The notes under the pieces were generated by a model. The model saw only the letters and a list, made by a program, of their open reading frames with translations. It ran no database searches and was not told where the DNA came from. Source: Sphingopyxis sp. (GTDB taxonomy: Bacteria > Pseudomonadota > Alphaproteobacteria > Sphingomonadales > Sphingomonadaceae). Taken from it: a stretch of 64,000 bases of DNA. The stretch spans positions 62,001 through 126,000 of the forward strand of contig NZ_JADIZJ010000005.1 in NCBI RefSeq assembly GCF_016704835.1. Reading direction: 5' to 3'. Positions 49,998 to 58,300 of this stretch are shown here, piece after piece. Every line of letters begins with the position of its first letter. Position 1 is the first letter of the stretch. The translations under genes were made by a program, and so were the position numbers.

Positions 49998-51020
49998 TTG
50001 ACCGACCTCACCACTCCCATTCGCACCCCCGAGGACGCCGACGCCGCGCTGCGCCCCAAAACGCTCGCCGAATTCGTCGGCCAGGCGGCGGCGCGCGAGA
50101 ATTTGCGGATCTTTATCGAGGCGGCAAAGTCGCGCTCCGACGCGCTCGACCATGTGCTGTTCTACGGCCCGCCCGGCCTCGGCAAGACGACGCTGGCGCA
50201 GATCGTGGCGCGCGAGCTTGGCGTCGGCTTCCGTGCCACCTCCGGTCCGGTGATCGCCAAGGCCGGCGACCTCGCGGCGCTGCTCACCAATCTCGAGGAT
50301 GGCGATGTCCTGTTCATCGACGAGATCCACCGCCTGTCGCCCGCGGTCGAGGAAATCCTCTATCCGGCGATGGAAGACCGCGCGCTCGACATCATGATCG
50401 GCGAAGGACCGTCGGCGCGCTCCGTCCGCATCGACCTGCCGAAGTTTACGCTGGTCGGCGCAACGACGCGGCAGGGGCTGCTGACGACGCCATTGCGCGA
50501 CCGCTTCGGCATCCCGGTGCGGCTCAATTTTTATACGCACGGCGAGCTCGAACAGGTGATCACCCGCGCCGCGCGCCTGCTGGCGTTGCCGATCGCCTCC
50601 GACGGGGCGCTCGAAATCGCCAAGCGCTCACGCGGCACTCCGCGCATCGCCGGGCGGCTGCTCCGCCGCGTGCGCGATTTCGCGACCGTCGCGGGCCATG
50701 CCATCGTCGACGCCAAATCGGCCGACGCCGCGCTCAACCGGCTCGAAGTCGACGCGCTCGGCCTCGACGCGATGGACCGGCGCTACCTGACGATGATCGC
50801 CGATATTTACCGCGGCGGTCCGGTCGGGGTCGAGACGATGGCGGCGGGGCTGTCCGAACCGCGCGACACGATCGAGGATGTGATCGAGCCCTATCTGCTC
50901 CAGGTCGGCCTGATCGCGCGCACCGCGCGCGGGCGGATGCTCAACGCCAGTGCGTGGAAACATCTTGGCCTCAATCCGCCTGCGGGGTCGCAGGACGGGC
51001 TATTCGACGAGGGTAAATAA
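49998..51020 (+). CDS. ruvB: Holliday junction helicase motor RuvB
   Basis: A 340-residue AAA+ ATPase driving branch migration with RuvA. Walker A is FYGPPGLGKTTL, Walker B is VLFIDEIHRLS, sensor and C-terminal winged-helix segments (GATTRQGLLTTPLRDRFGI, RYLTMIADIYRGGPVGVETMAAGL) follow. A TTG start at 49998 gives the usual N-terminus one base after the upstream stop. Its last 21 bases overlap the 3' end of the convergent XRE regulator gene. Confidence 0.97.
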   Translation: MTDLTTPIRTPEDADAALRPKTLAEFVGQAAARENLRIFIEAAKSRSDALDHVLFYGPPGLGKTTLAQIVARELGVGFRATSGPVIAKAGDLAALLTNLEDGDVLFIDEIHRLSPAVEEILYPAMEDRALDIMIGEGPSARSVRIDLPKFTLVGATTRQGLLTTPLRDRFGIPVRLNFYTHGELEQVITRAARLLALPIASDGALEIAKRSRGTPRIAGRLLRRVRDFATVAGHAIVDAKSADAALNRLEVDALGLDAMDRRYLTMIADIYRGGPVGVETMAAGLSEPRDTIEDVIEPYLLQVGLIARTARGRMLNASAWKHLGLNPPAGSQDGLFDEGK

Positions 51021-51206
51021 CGCCTCGACCGGCCGCCCCAGCGCCCGCGCCAGTTTAAGCGCGAGCAGCGTTGAGGGGACAAACACCCCGTTTTCGACGG
51101 TGTTGATCGTCTTGCGGCTCACCCCGATCAGTTCGGCCAGTTCGGCCTGCGTCCAACCACACGCCTCACGCGCGCTGCGCAGGTCATTACCAAGCTGTTC
51201 AGCCAC
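51000..51206 (-). CDS. Small XRE-family helix-turn-helix regulator
   Basis: A 68-residue single-domain regulator: TQAELAELIGVSRKTINTVENG is the helix-turn-helix. The GTG at 51206 is chosen; it overlaps the stop of the upstream membrane-protein gene by 8 bases. Length and type match the compact YozG-like regulators that accompany small membrane proteins. The tandem palindromic repeats upstream of the operon (51650-51697) are the probable binding sites, giving autoregulation. The 3' end overlaps ruvB. Confidence 0.9.
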   Translation of the reverse strand: MAEQLGNDLRSAREACGWTQAELAELIGVSRKTINTVENGVFVPSTLLALKLARALGRPVEALFTLVE

Positions 51207-51639
51207 GCATCGACCGCCGTTCGAGTATGCCAAAGCGCAGCACCGCCGTCGCAACCCCGGCGCTCAGCATCAGGCGCAATGTCTCGCGCGCGGCAATATC
51301 TTCGAAGAAACTCAAGGCGTAAAGTGCGAACGCGGTTGCGATCATCGCCCAGAACCCCTTCACCATTGCGTCGCGGCGGTTGGCGATCGTCGTCTCGTCG
51401 TTCATCAGCGCGCGCACGTTGCGACCCCGCAGCAGCCCGCCACCCACCGCGAGCAGGAACAAAAGCGCCGCCGCCCAAACGATCCACGCCGCCAGCTTGA
51501 CCGTCTCGGGCCGCGACGTGGGCACATCGGTGCCCAGGCTCGTCGCCATGCTGGCGAGGAAAAATACCGCCAGCACGGTCGAAACCCGCGCCCGCCGCGC
51601 GCTCAATTTTTCGGCTAAAGCAAAATCGTCGCTCGTCAT
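51199..51639 (-). CDS. Small membrane protein paired with the XRE regulator
   Basis: A 146-residue membrane protein with about four helices (residues about 20-38, 48-68, 92-112, 118-135). It is first in a two-gene operon with the XRE regulator, an arrangement common in bacteria and often found with DUF2178-like membrane proteins. Function unknown. It could modulate the regulator at the membrane, but nothing in the sequence proves this. Confidence 0.75.
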   Translation of the reverse strand: MTSDDFALAEKLSARRARVSTVLAVFFLASMATSLGTDVPTSRPETVKLAAWIVWAAALLFLLAVGGGLLRGRNVRALMNDETTIANRRDAMVKGFWAMIATAFALYALSFFEDIAARETLRLMLSAGVATAVLRFGILERRSMRG

Positions 51640-51649
51640 CGGCCATCCC

Positions 51650-51697
51650 CCCTAAGTAACCTAAGGGTGACATATGTAACCTATAGGTGACACATGT
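51650..51697 (-). promoter_or_regulatory. Tandem operator repeats upstream of the membrane-protein/XRE operon
   Basis: Two direct copies of GTAACCTAAGGGTGACATATG / GTAACCTATAGGTGACACATG begin at 51656 and 51676, 20 bases (two helical turns) apart. The second contains the perfect palindrome ACCTATAGGT. They end about 11 bases before the ATG at 51639. Such in-phase repeats are typical cooperative sites for a small XRE repressor. Confidence 0.7.
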
Positions 51698-51831
51698 CAA
51701 ATCGCGTCGTCGCGATCGCTACGCGCAGCCGTCGCCTACTTCCGCGTTTTCCCCGCGAATAGGGCCTCGTGTGCGACGAACCGAATATCACCCCTTTGCG
51801 ACGAGTCGAAGGCCCGCTATCGATCAACCCT

Positions 51832-52311
51832 ATGGTAAACGCCCCGCCCCCCTTCATCCCCGGCGCCTTCGTCGGGGCGGAGCATCACTACCGTGCGCGC
51901 GTCTATTTCGAGGATACCGACCTGTCGGGCATCGTCTACCACGCCAATTACCTGCGCTATATGGAGCGGGCGCGGTCGGACATGCTGCGGATCGCGGGCA
52001 TCGACCAGCGTGCGGCGATGGACGCGGGCGACGGCAGCTGGGCGGTCACCGACCTGACGATCAAATACCGAAGCCCCGCGCGGCTCGACAATGACCTGCT
52101 CGTCGTCAGCACCGTCGAAGCGGTGCGCGGCGCCAGCGTGATCATCGCACAGCGCATCCTTCGCGGAACTGACACGTTAACCGGCGAGACATTGACCGAC
52201 GGGCGGGTCACCGCTGCCTTTCTGTCGCCTGAGGGTCGGCCGCGCCGCCAGCCCGCGGGCTGGGCCGACCGCTTTACCGCCATCATGAATGGAGAGAAAA
52301 TCCCTTGCTAG
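51832..52311 (+). CDS. ybgC: Acyl-CoA thioesterase of the Tol-Pal locus, YbgC type
   Basis: A hot-dog-fold thioesterase of about 159 residues: RARVYFEDTDLSGIVYHANYLRYMERARSDML holds the catalytic Asp of YbgC proteins. It starts the Tol-Pal operon and its stop overlaps the tolQ start. The ATG at 51832 is favoured; a GTG at 51769 would extend the N-terminus without conserved sequence. No strong ribosome site is visible at either. Confidence 0.93.
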   Translation: MVNAPPPFIPGAFVGAEHHYRARVYFEDTDLSGIVYHANYLRYMERARSDMLRIAGIDQRAAMDAGDGSWAVTDLTIKYRSPARLDNDLLVVSTVEAVRGASVIIAQRILRGTDTLTGETLTDGRVTAAFLSPEGRPRRQPAGWADRFTAIMNGEKIPC

Positions 52312-53003
52312 ACAATATCTCGCTGGCCGCCGACGCGGCGACGCTTTCCCCCGTCGCGCTGTTCCTCCAGGCCGATATCATCGTCAAGGCGGTGATGATC
52401 GGGCTGCTGCTGGCGTCGATCTATGTCTGGGCGGTGATCTTCACGCACGGCCGCAGCGTCAACACGCTGATGCGGGCGTCCGAAAACTTCGAGCGCGATT
52501 TCTGGCGCGCAGATAATATCGACAAATTCTTCGATAAAAATGGCAGCGAGGAGTTGCCAAGCGCCAAGGTGCTCGGCGCCGGGATCAGCGAATGGCGCCG
52601 TTCGACCAAGACCAAAAATGTCGATCGCGACGGCACGCGCGAGCGCCTCGGTATCGCGATGAACAGCGCGGTTGCAGGCGAAGTCGACCGGCTCGCCGAA
52701 AAGATCGGCACGCTGGCGACCATCGGATCGGTCGCGCCCTTCGTCGGGCTGTTCGGCACCGTGTGGGGCATTATGCGCAGCTTCACCGCGATTGCGGCCG
52801 AGAATAACAGCAGCTTGGCGGTCGTCGCCCCCGGCATCGCCGAGGCTTTGTTTGCGACCGCGATCGGCCTGTTCGCCGCGATCCCCGCAGTGATCGCCTA
52901 CAACGCCTTTTCGCAGCGCCTGAACCGGCTCGAATCGCGCCTTGGCCGCTTTGCCGACGGGCTGCACGCGACCTTCAGCCGCGAGCTCGAGGTCGAAGCC
53001 TGA
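52305..53003 (+). CDS. tolQ: Tol-Pal proton-channel subunit TolQ
   Basis: A 232-residue MotA/ExbB-type membrane protein with three helices (about 20-40, 135-160, 175-200), the last two in LATIGSVAPFVGLFGTVWGIM and APGIAEALFATAIGLFAAIPAVIAYN. With TolR it uses the proton gradient to energise TolA during outer-membrane constriction. The TTG start at 52305 has a GGAGAG site and overlaps the ybgC stop. It shares one base with tolR (TGATG). Confidence 0.97.
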   Translation: MLDNISLAADAATLSPVALFLQADIIVKAVMIGLLLASIYVWAVIFTHGRSVNTLMRASENFERDFWRADNIDKFFDKNGSEELPSAKVLGAGISEWRRSTKTKNVDRDGTRERLGIAMNSAVAGEVDRLAEKIGTLATIGSVAPFVGLFGTVWGIMRSFTAIAAENNSSLAVVAPGIAEALFATAIGLFAAIPAVIAYNAFSQRLNRLESRLGRFADGLHATFSRELEVEA

Positions 53004-53521
53004 TGGCGATGTCCGGCCCCTCGGGCGGCTTCGGCGGACGGCGCGGTCGCGGCCACCGCCGTGCCCCGATCGCCGACATCAACGTCACCCCGCTCGTCGA
53101 TGTCATGCTGGTGCTGCTGATCATCTTCATGATCACCGCCCCCTTGCTCGCCTCCGCCGTGCCGATCGACCTGCCCGAAAGCCGTGCGAAGCCGGTCGAG
53201 ACCGAGGAACAGGAACCGGTGCAACTGTCGATCAACGCCGACGACACGCTGTATATCGGCGAAGAGGTGGTGCCCGAGGCCGAACTTGCCGCGCGGCTCG
53301 ACGCGATCGCGCGTGAGCGGCAAGGTGAGGATAAGCCACGCCAGATCATGCTGCGCGCCGACAAGGGGCTCGATTACGGCCGCGTGATGCGCGTCATGGG
53401 CGAGCTTAATCGCGCCGGCCTGACGCGGATTTCGCTGGTCACCACGGGCGCCGAGAACGCCGACGACAGCGCGCCGACTGCCGCAGCCGCGGTCACCGAC
53501 GGTTCAGAAACGGGGCAATAG
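53003..53521 (+). CDS. tolR: Tol-Pal proton-channel subunit TolR
   Basis: A 172-residue protein with a basic Gly-rich N-terminus, one membrane helix and a periplasmic ExbD-like domain. INVTPLVDVMLVLLIIFM contains the proton-carrying Asp. The periplasmic part shows VPIDLPES and the DYGRVMRVMGELNRAGL segment. A polar tail follows. Confidence 0.97.
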   Translation: MAMSGPSGGFGGRRGRGHRRAPIADINVTPLVDVMLVLLIIFMITAPLLASAVPIDLPESRAKPVETEEQEPVQLSINADDTLYIGEEVVPEAELAARLDAIARERQGEDKPRQIMLRADKGLDYGRVMRVMGELNRAGLTRISLVTTGAENADDSAPTAAAAVTDGSETGQ

Positions 53522-53530
53522 GGTCACATC

Positions 53531-54352
53531 ATGGCCGCACCACGGGCAATGAGGGGGAATGAAGGACGCGGCATTGCTATCGCGGTGGCGGCGCATGTCG
53601 TGATCATCGGTCTGCTGTCCGTCCAGTGGACGGCGGGCGAACGCCGTTTCGACAACCCGCCGATGGAGGTCGATCTCATCGCCGAAACCGCGGTGCAATC
53701 GAGCGCGCCGGTGATCAGCGAAACGCCCCCTGCCGCACGGCTGGGCGAAGAAGATATGACCGACATCGCAGCGCCCGAACCGATGCCCGCGCCGCCGCTG
53801 CCCGAACCGATCGTTCGCCCGACGCCGGCGCCGACCCCGAAGCAGGTCGCACGTCCCAAGGCGCAGCCCAAACAGGCCCCGCCCGCCGCGGCCAAGGCGC
53901 AGCCCAAGGCCGCTCCCAAGGCTCCCCCCGCCAAAAACCGCCCCGCCCGCCCGACCGGCCGGCTCGACGGGATCGCCGAGGGACTGTCAAAGTCGCAGCC
54001 GAAAACCCCGGCGAGCAAGGGCGCACCCGCCGCCGCGACCGCGGCCGAGGTGAAACGCTCAATCGACGTCAGCATCAAATCGGCGGTCGCCCCGCGCTGG
54101 AACCGGTGCCAGGTCAGCGGCTTCGACGCCGACCAGCTCAAGACGGTGGTCAAATTTCGCCTGACCCAGGCGGGGGCACTCGCCGGATTCACCAGCATCA
54201 CGACAACCGGTGAAAACGACAGCAACAAGAATCTGGTCCAACGCCATCAGGAATGCGCCAAACGCGCCGTTGAACTTGCCGCCCCCTTCGATCTGCCCGA
54301 GGAAAATTACAGCTTCTGGCAGAATTACACGCTCGATTTCATCAAGAGGTAA
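53531..54352 (+). CDS. tolA: TolA-like energy-transducing protein
   Basis: A 273-residue protein with one N-terminal membrane helix (about 16-32), a long Pro/Ala/Lys-rich periplasmic arm (about 70-165) and a small C-terminal domain (about 175-273) with IKSAVAPRWNRCQVSGFD. Order of parts and position between tolR and tolB identify TolA; its arm is short. It bridges the inner-membrane TolQR motor to TolB and Pal. Confidence 0.92.
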   Translation: MAAPRAMRGNEGRGIAIAVAAHVVIIGLLSVQWTAGERRFDNPPMEVDLIAETAVQSSAPVISETPPAARLGEEDMTDIAAPEPMPAPPLPEPIVRPTPAPTPKQVARPKAQPKQAPPAAAKAQPKAAPKAPPAKNRPARPTGRLDGIAEGLSKSQPKTPASKGAPAAATAAEVKRSIDVSIKSAVAPRWNRCQVSGFDADQLKTVVKFRLTQAGALAGFTSITTTGENDSNKNLVQRHQECAKRAVELAAPFDLPEENYSFWQNYTLDFIKR

Positions 54353-54357
54353 GCACA

Positions 54358-55722
54358 ATGTTCGTCCGTCCGATTGGCTTCTCGCTCGCCCTGCTCCTGA
54401 CCGCCGCACCGGTGTTCGCGCAGACCGCCCCTACCCCGCCCGCGGTCACTCCGACCGAGCCGCGCGAGACGATCGAAGGGACGCTGTCGAACGAGCGCAC
54501 CGTCATCGCCATCCCTTCGCTCGCAACCTCGTCGGTGCAGACCGTCGCGGGCCTGCGCACCGACAGCCTGGGCCGCCAGATCGCCGAAGTGATCGCTGCC
54601 GATCTGGAACGCAGCGGCCTTTATGAACCCGTCGGGCCCAGTGGCGTCCGCGCGATCACCCGCGCCGAAGTGCAGGCGCCGCGCTTTGCCGACTGGCAGG
54701 CGCGCAATGCCGAAAATGTCGTCCACGGCTTTGTCGATGCCAGCGGTACCGGCGGCCTCGTCGTCGGCTGCTACCTCTACGACACCGCGCTGGGCAGCGA
54801 GCTGGTCCGCAAGGGGTTCGAGATTCAGCCCGGCGACTGGCGCCGCGCCGCGCACAAATGCGCCGACGCCATCTATTCGCGCCTGTCGGGCGAAGCGCCC
54901 TTTTTTGACAGCCGCGTCGCTTATATCGCCGAGAGCGGCCCCAAAGGGAACCGCATCAAGCGGCTGGCGATCATGGACAGCGACGGCGGCAACCACCGCT
55001 TCATCACCAACGGCCAGTCGCTGGCCATCAGCCCGCGATTCTCGCCCGATTACAAAAAGATCGTCTACGTCAGCTATCTGAACAATCGCGTTCGCGTGTT
55101 CATCTATGACGTCACCGCCGGGTCGCAGAAGCTGGTCACCGAAAGCGGCAATGCCACCTTTGCCCCGCGCTGGTCGCCCGACGGCACCCAGATCCTCTAT
55201 TCGATGGCGGTCGGCGGCAACACCGACATCTATCGCATCTCGGCCAACGGCGGCACCCCGGTGCGGCTGACCAGCACTCCGGGCATCGACGTTGGCGGCA
55301 GTTTCTCGCCCGACGGCCGCAAGATCGTGTTCGAAAGCGATCGCTCGGGCAGTCAGCAAATCTACACGATGAATATCGATGGGTCGAACCAGCAGCGGAT
55401 CAGCTTTGGCGGCGGGCGTTCGGCGACCCCCGAATGGTCACCGCGCGGCGATCTGATCGCTTTCACCCGCATGGGCGGCGGCGAATTTCGTATCGGGGTG
55501 ATGACCCCTTCGGGCGGCAGCAGCCGGATGCTGACCAACAGCTGGCAGGACGAAGCGCCGACCTGGTCGCCGAACGGACGCGTCATCCAGTTTTTCCGCA
55601 CCACCCCGGGGCGTGAAGGCAAATCGAGCCTGTGGCAGGTCGACCTGACCGGCGTCAATTTGCGCCGCCTGCCGACCCCGCAGGATGGGTCGGATCCCAG
55701 CTGGGGGCCGGTGCTGCCGTGA
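54358..55722 (+). CDS. tolB: Tol-Pal periplasmic beta-propeller TolB
   Basis: A 454-residue periplasmic protein with a signal peptide (to about VFAQ), an N-terminal TolA-interacting domain (about 40-180) and a six-bladed propeller with repeated SPDG/SPRG blades (e.g. RWSPDGTQILYSM, SFSPDGRKIVFESDRSG). It binds Pal and is released by TolA. An AGAGGT site precedes the ATG. Confidence 0.97.
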   Translation: MFVRPIGFSLALLLTAAPVFAQTAPTPPAVTPTEPRETIEGTLSNERTVIAIPSLATSSVQTVAGLRTDSLGRQIAEVIAADLERSGLYEPVGPSGVRAITRAEVQAPRFADWQARNAENVVHGFVDASGTGGLVVGCYLYDTALGSELVRKGFEIQPGDWRRAAHKCADAIYSRLSGEAPFFDSRVAYIAESGPKGNRIKRLAIMDSDGGNHRFITNGQSLAISPRFSPDYKKIVYVSYLNNRVRVFIYDVTAGSQKLVTESGNATFAPRWSPDGTQILYSMAVGGNTDIYRISANGGTPVRLTSTPGIDVGGSFSPDGRKIVFESDRSGSQQIYTMNIDGSNQQRISFGGGRSATPEWSPRGDLIAFTRMGGGEFRIGVMTPSGGSSRMLTNSWQDEAPTWSPNGRVIQFFRTTPGREGKSSLWQVDLTGVNLRRLPTPQDGSDPSWGPVLP

Positions 55723-55827
55723 CAAAACGGAACCAAATTCGGATAATCGGGTTCCCATATCAGGTTCTGACGCGGCCGAATGGCCCCCACGCGAGAATTT
55801 CCCAACAACTACAAGAGGACAGACACC

Positions 55828-56346
55828 ATGACGATACGCAAGAGCACCGCGATGATCGCGGCGATCACCATGCTTGCTGTGGGCGCCTGCGCAAAAAAGG
55901 CACCCGAGACGCTGCCACCCGTACCCGAGGGTACTGGCACCGACACCGGCGCGGGTACCGGAACGGGCGTCGTCCCGGGCTCGCAGGAAGATTTCCTTGC
56001 CAGTGTCGGCCTTGAAGGCGACCGCATCTTCTTCGACTTTGACCAGTATAATGTCGACAGCGCCGACATGGCGACGCTGCAGAGCCAGTCGCAGTGGTTG
56101 CAGCGCAACCCGGCGGTCCGCGTTACGCTCGAAGGCCACGCGGACGAACGCGGCACCCGCGATTACAATATCGCGCTCGGCGAACGCCGCGCCAACGCGG
56201 CGAAAAACTATCTTGCCTCGCTGGGCATCGATCCGTCGCGGATCAGCGTCATCAGCTATGGCAAGGAACGTCCGGCCGAAATCGGTTCGACCGAGGAAGC
56301 CTATGCCAAGAACCGCCGCGCAGTGACCGTTGTCATCGGGCGATAA
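55828..56346 (+). CDS. pal: Peptidoglycan-associated lipoprotein Pal
   Basis: A 172-residue outer-membrane lipoprotein. The lipobox Cys is in MLAVGAC near residue 21, followed by a Gly/Thr/Pro linker. The OmpA-like domain has IFFDFDQYNVDSAD, VTLEGHADERGTRDYNIALGERRANAA and a C-terminal RRAVTVVIGR. The ATG at 55828 has an AGAGGA site. Its last 14 bases overlap the 3' end of the convergent gspO. Confidence 0.97.
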   Translation: MTIRKSTAMIAAITMLAVGACAKKAPETLPPVPEGTGTDTGAGTGTGVVPGSQEDFLASVGLEGDRIFFDFDQYNVDSADMATLQSQSQWLQRNPAVRVTLEGHADERGTRDYNIALGERRANAAKNYLASLGIDPSRISVISYGKERPAEIGSTEEAYAKNRRAVTVVIGR

Positions 56347-57103
56347 GCAGCGGCCACAACGGCACCGCGGCGTAAGCGGCGCAACACGCAAAGACACCGA
56401 AGGGGACCGGCCGCTGAGCAAGCGGCTGATCCCTTTTTCGTTGCGCGGTCAGCGCCCAGACGATGCCGCCCAGGCTGGCGAGCAGCAGCATCAGCGGCAA
56501 CGCCTGCCAACCGAGCCAGCACCCGATCGCCGCGACCAGCTTGGGATCGCCGCCCCCCATGCCATCACCGCCCCGCGCGCGGCGATAGCCCCAGGCGATG
56601 AGCGCGAGCACCCCGCCGCCCGCAAGCGCACCGATCCAGCGATCGAGCAGCGGCGCGCCAAGCAGCGGGCCGGCGAGCAACAGCCCGACCACCGCCAGCA
56701 AAGCATTCAGCCGATCGGGAAGCCAGAAATGCCGCGCATCGAGCAACGCGAGCGGCAGCAACATCCAGCCGAACAAGGCCCACAACCAGCCGGACATCCC
56801 CGGCATGGCCGTGAGCGCAATTGCGCCGATTAGCGCCGATCCCAGCTCGACCCGCCAATGGAAGGGATCAATCGCTGCGCGGCACTTTCGACACCATCCG
56901 CGCGCAATCATCGCCGAAAGCAGCGGCACAAGATCGGCCGCGCCGAGCGTCCGCCCACACGCGTCGCATTGCGACCGCCCGAACACCGAACGCTCCGCGG
57001 GCCAGCGCAGCACCAGCGTTGCTATAAAGCTGCCGAGAACCAGCCCGATCACAGCGGCAAACGCGACGCCCATGCCAAAGGGCAAGGCATCGAGGATGAT
57101 CAC
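56333..57103 (-). CDS. gspO: Prepilin peptidase GspO (A24)
   Basis: About 256 residues, an inner-membrane aspartyl protease that cleaves and methylates the type II secretion pseudopilins. Two CxxC pairs for zinc (QCDACGR, WCRKCRA) lie in the N-terminal loop, and the catalytic Asp regions are LDARHFWLPD and GGGDPKLVAAIG. A GTG start at 57103 lies one base after the gspN stop. It is the last gene of the operon. Confidence 0.93.
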   Translation of the reverse strand: MIILDALPFGMGVAFAAVIGLVLGSFIATLVLRWPAERSVFGRSQCDACGRTLGAADLVPLLSAMIARGWCRKCRAAIDPFHWRVELGSALIGAIALTAMPGMSGWLWALFGWMLLPLALLDARHFWLPDRLNALLAVVGLLLAGPLLGAPLLDRWIGALAGGGVLALIAWGYRRARGGDGMGGGDPKLVAAIGCWLGWQALPLMLLLASLGGIVWALTAQRKRDQPLAQRPVPFGVFACCAAYAAVPLWPLLIAR

Positions 57104-57104
57104 T

Positions 57105-57821
57105 TCAGAAGCGGCCTGTCGCCGCCAGCACGAAGCCGCCCGAACCGGCCTTGAACCCCAGCATCGCGAGCGCGGCTGCCATCGCCGGGTCGCGGTCGAC
57201 ATTGATCGCGAACTGGGCGCGGTACGCGCCGGTGCCGTCGAACGCCAGGGTCAGCCGCTCCATCCCCGACTGGCTGGCAAGCGCTGCCTGCGCCCGCCCA
57301 CCCGCACATCGCAGCGGGCCCGACAGGCCGCGCGACAGGTCGAGCCCGGCGATCGGCGCGCTGACCGCCAACTGGATGCGCCCGCTCGCGCGGGTGCATT
57401 TTCCGGCGGCGTCGAACCGGAGCGTCGCGCCTTCGAAGCGGATCGTGTCGACCGGGATCATCGCCAGCCCGCCCGACATCGTGGTCGTGCCATTGACGTC
57501 GGATACGCCGCGCGGATTGCTGCCGTGCAGCCGCCCCGCGAGCGCGCCGAGCCGCTCGTCGGTGCGTGAAAAAGCGAGTTCGGTTTTCCCGCCGAGCAGC
57601 GCCAGCGGCGACAAGCTGGCGCGCACCGTGCCGAGCGGCAGGGCGCCAAGCCGCGCCTCGACCAGCTCGCCCGACCATATTGAACCGCGCACCTCGCGCG
57701 CCGTCACGCCAGCATCGTTCGCCTCCGACCACGCCAGCGCCAGCCGCATCGGGAAGGTGGCGAAGATCAGGATCAGCGCCAGCAGCAGCGCCGCCGCGCC
57801 CCAGCGTCGCCGCAAACTCAT
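57105..57821 (-). CDS. gspN: Type II secretion protein GspN
   Basis: A 238-residue bitopic protein: one N-terminal helix, then a beta-rich periplasmic domain with SIWSGELVEARLGALPLG and a C-terminal FVLAATGRF, matching GspN. It is an accessory inner-membrane component. It overlaps gspM by four bases. Confidence 0.9.
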   Translation of the reverse strand: MSLRRRWGAAALLLALILIFATFPMRLALAWSEANDAGVTAREVRGSIWSGELVEARLGALPLGTVRASLSPLALLGGKTELAFSRTDERLGALAGRLHGSNPRGVSDVNGTTTMSGGLAMIPVDTIRFEGATLRFDAAGKCTRASGRIQLAVSAPIAGLDLSRGLSGPLRCAGGRAQAALASQSGMERLTLAFDGTGAYRAQFAINVDRDPAMAAALAMLGFKAGSGGFVLAATGRF

Positions 57822-58300
57822 TGCCCGCCCTTTCGCAGTTCGGCGGTCAGCCCGACGGTGCCGTCGGCAGCCGGGGTGATCGTCAGTTGGTCGATGACGA
57901 AGCCCTGCCCCTCAAGCGAGGCGAGCCAGTCGGTGAGCACCGGTGCCCGCGCAGTGGCGATGGCAATCGTCGCCTGCCCCGCGCCCCGCGCCTCGTTGCG
58001 GTCGAGCGTCAGCCCGATTTCGCTCGCCGACTGCGCGAGATATTGATCGATCGCCGCCGCTTCGAGGGTCGTCGCGACCGATTTTGCCGGGCGCTGCGCG
58101 AGCAATTGCACCTTCGCCGCGACCCGGCCCTCGCGTTCGATTGCGGCGCGATGCCGACTTTCGAGATCGACAACAGCCGCATAGGCGGGACGGCCAAGCC
58201 CCCACAGGATAACCCCGAGCGCCAGCACCCCGGCGATGCCGACCAGCCAGCGTTCGCGCTGCGACAGGCCCAGCCACCAGGTTTTCAATCGCTCGGTCAT
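57818..58300 (-). CDS. gspM: Type II secretion protein GspM
   Basis: A 160-residue inner-membrane protein: LSQRERWLVGIAGVLALGVILW is the lead and helix typical of GspM, followed by a coiled coil and a small ferredoxin-like periplasmic domain. It pairs with GspL in the assembly platform. Overlaps both neighbours by four bases. Confidence 0.92.
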   Translation of the reverse strand: MTERLKTWWLGLSQRERWLVGIAGVLALGVILWGLGRPAYAAVVDLESRHRAAIEREGRVAAKVQLLAQRPAKSVATTLEAAAIDQYLAQSASEIGLTLDRNEARGAGQATIAIATARAPVLTDWLASLEGQGFVIDQLTITPAADGTVGLTAELRKGGQ

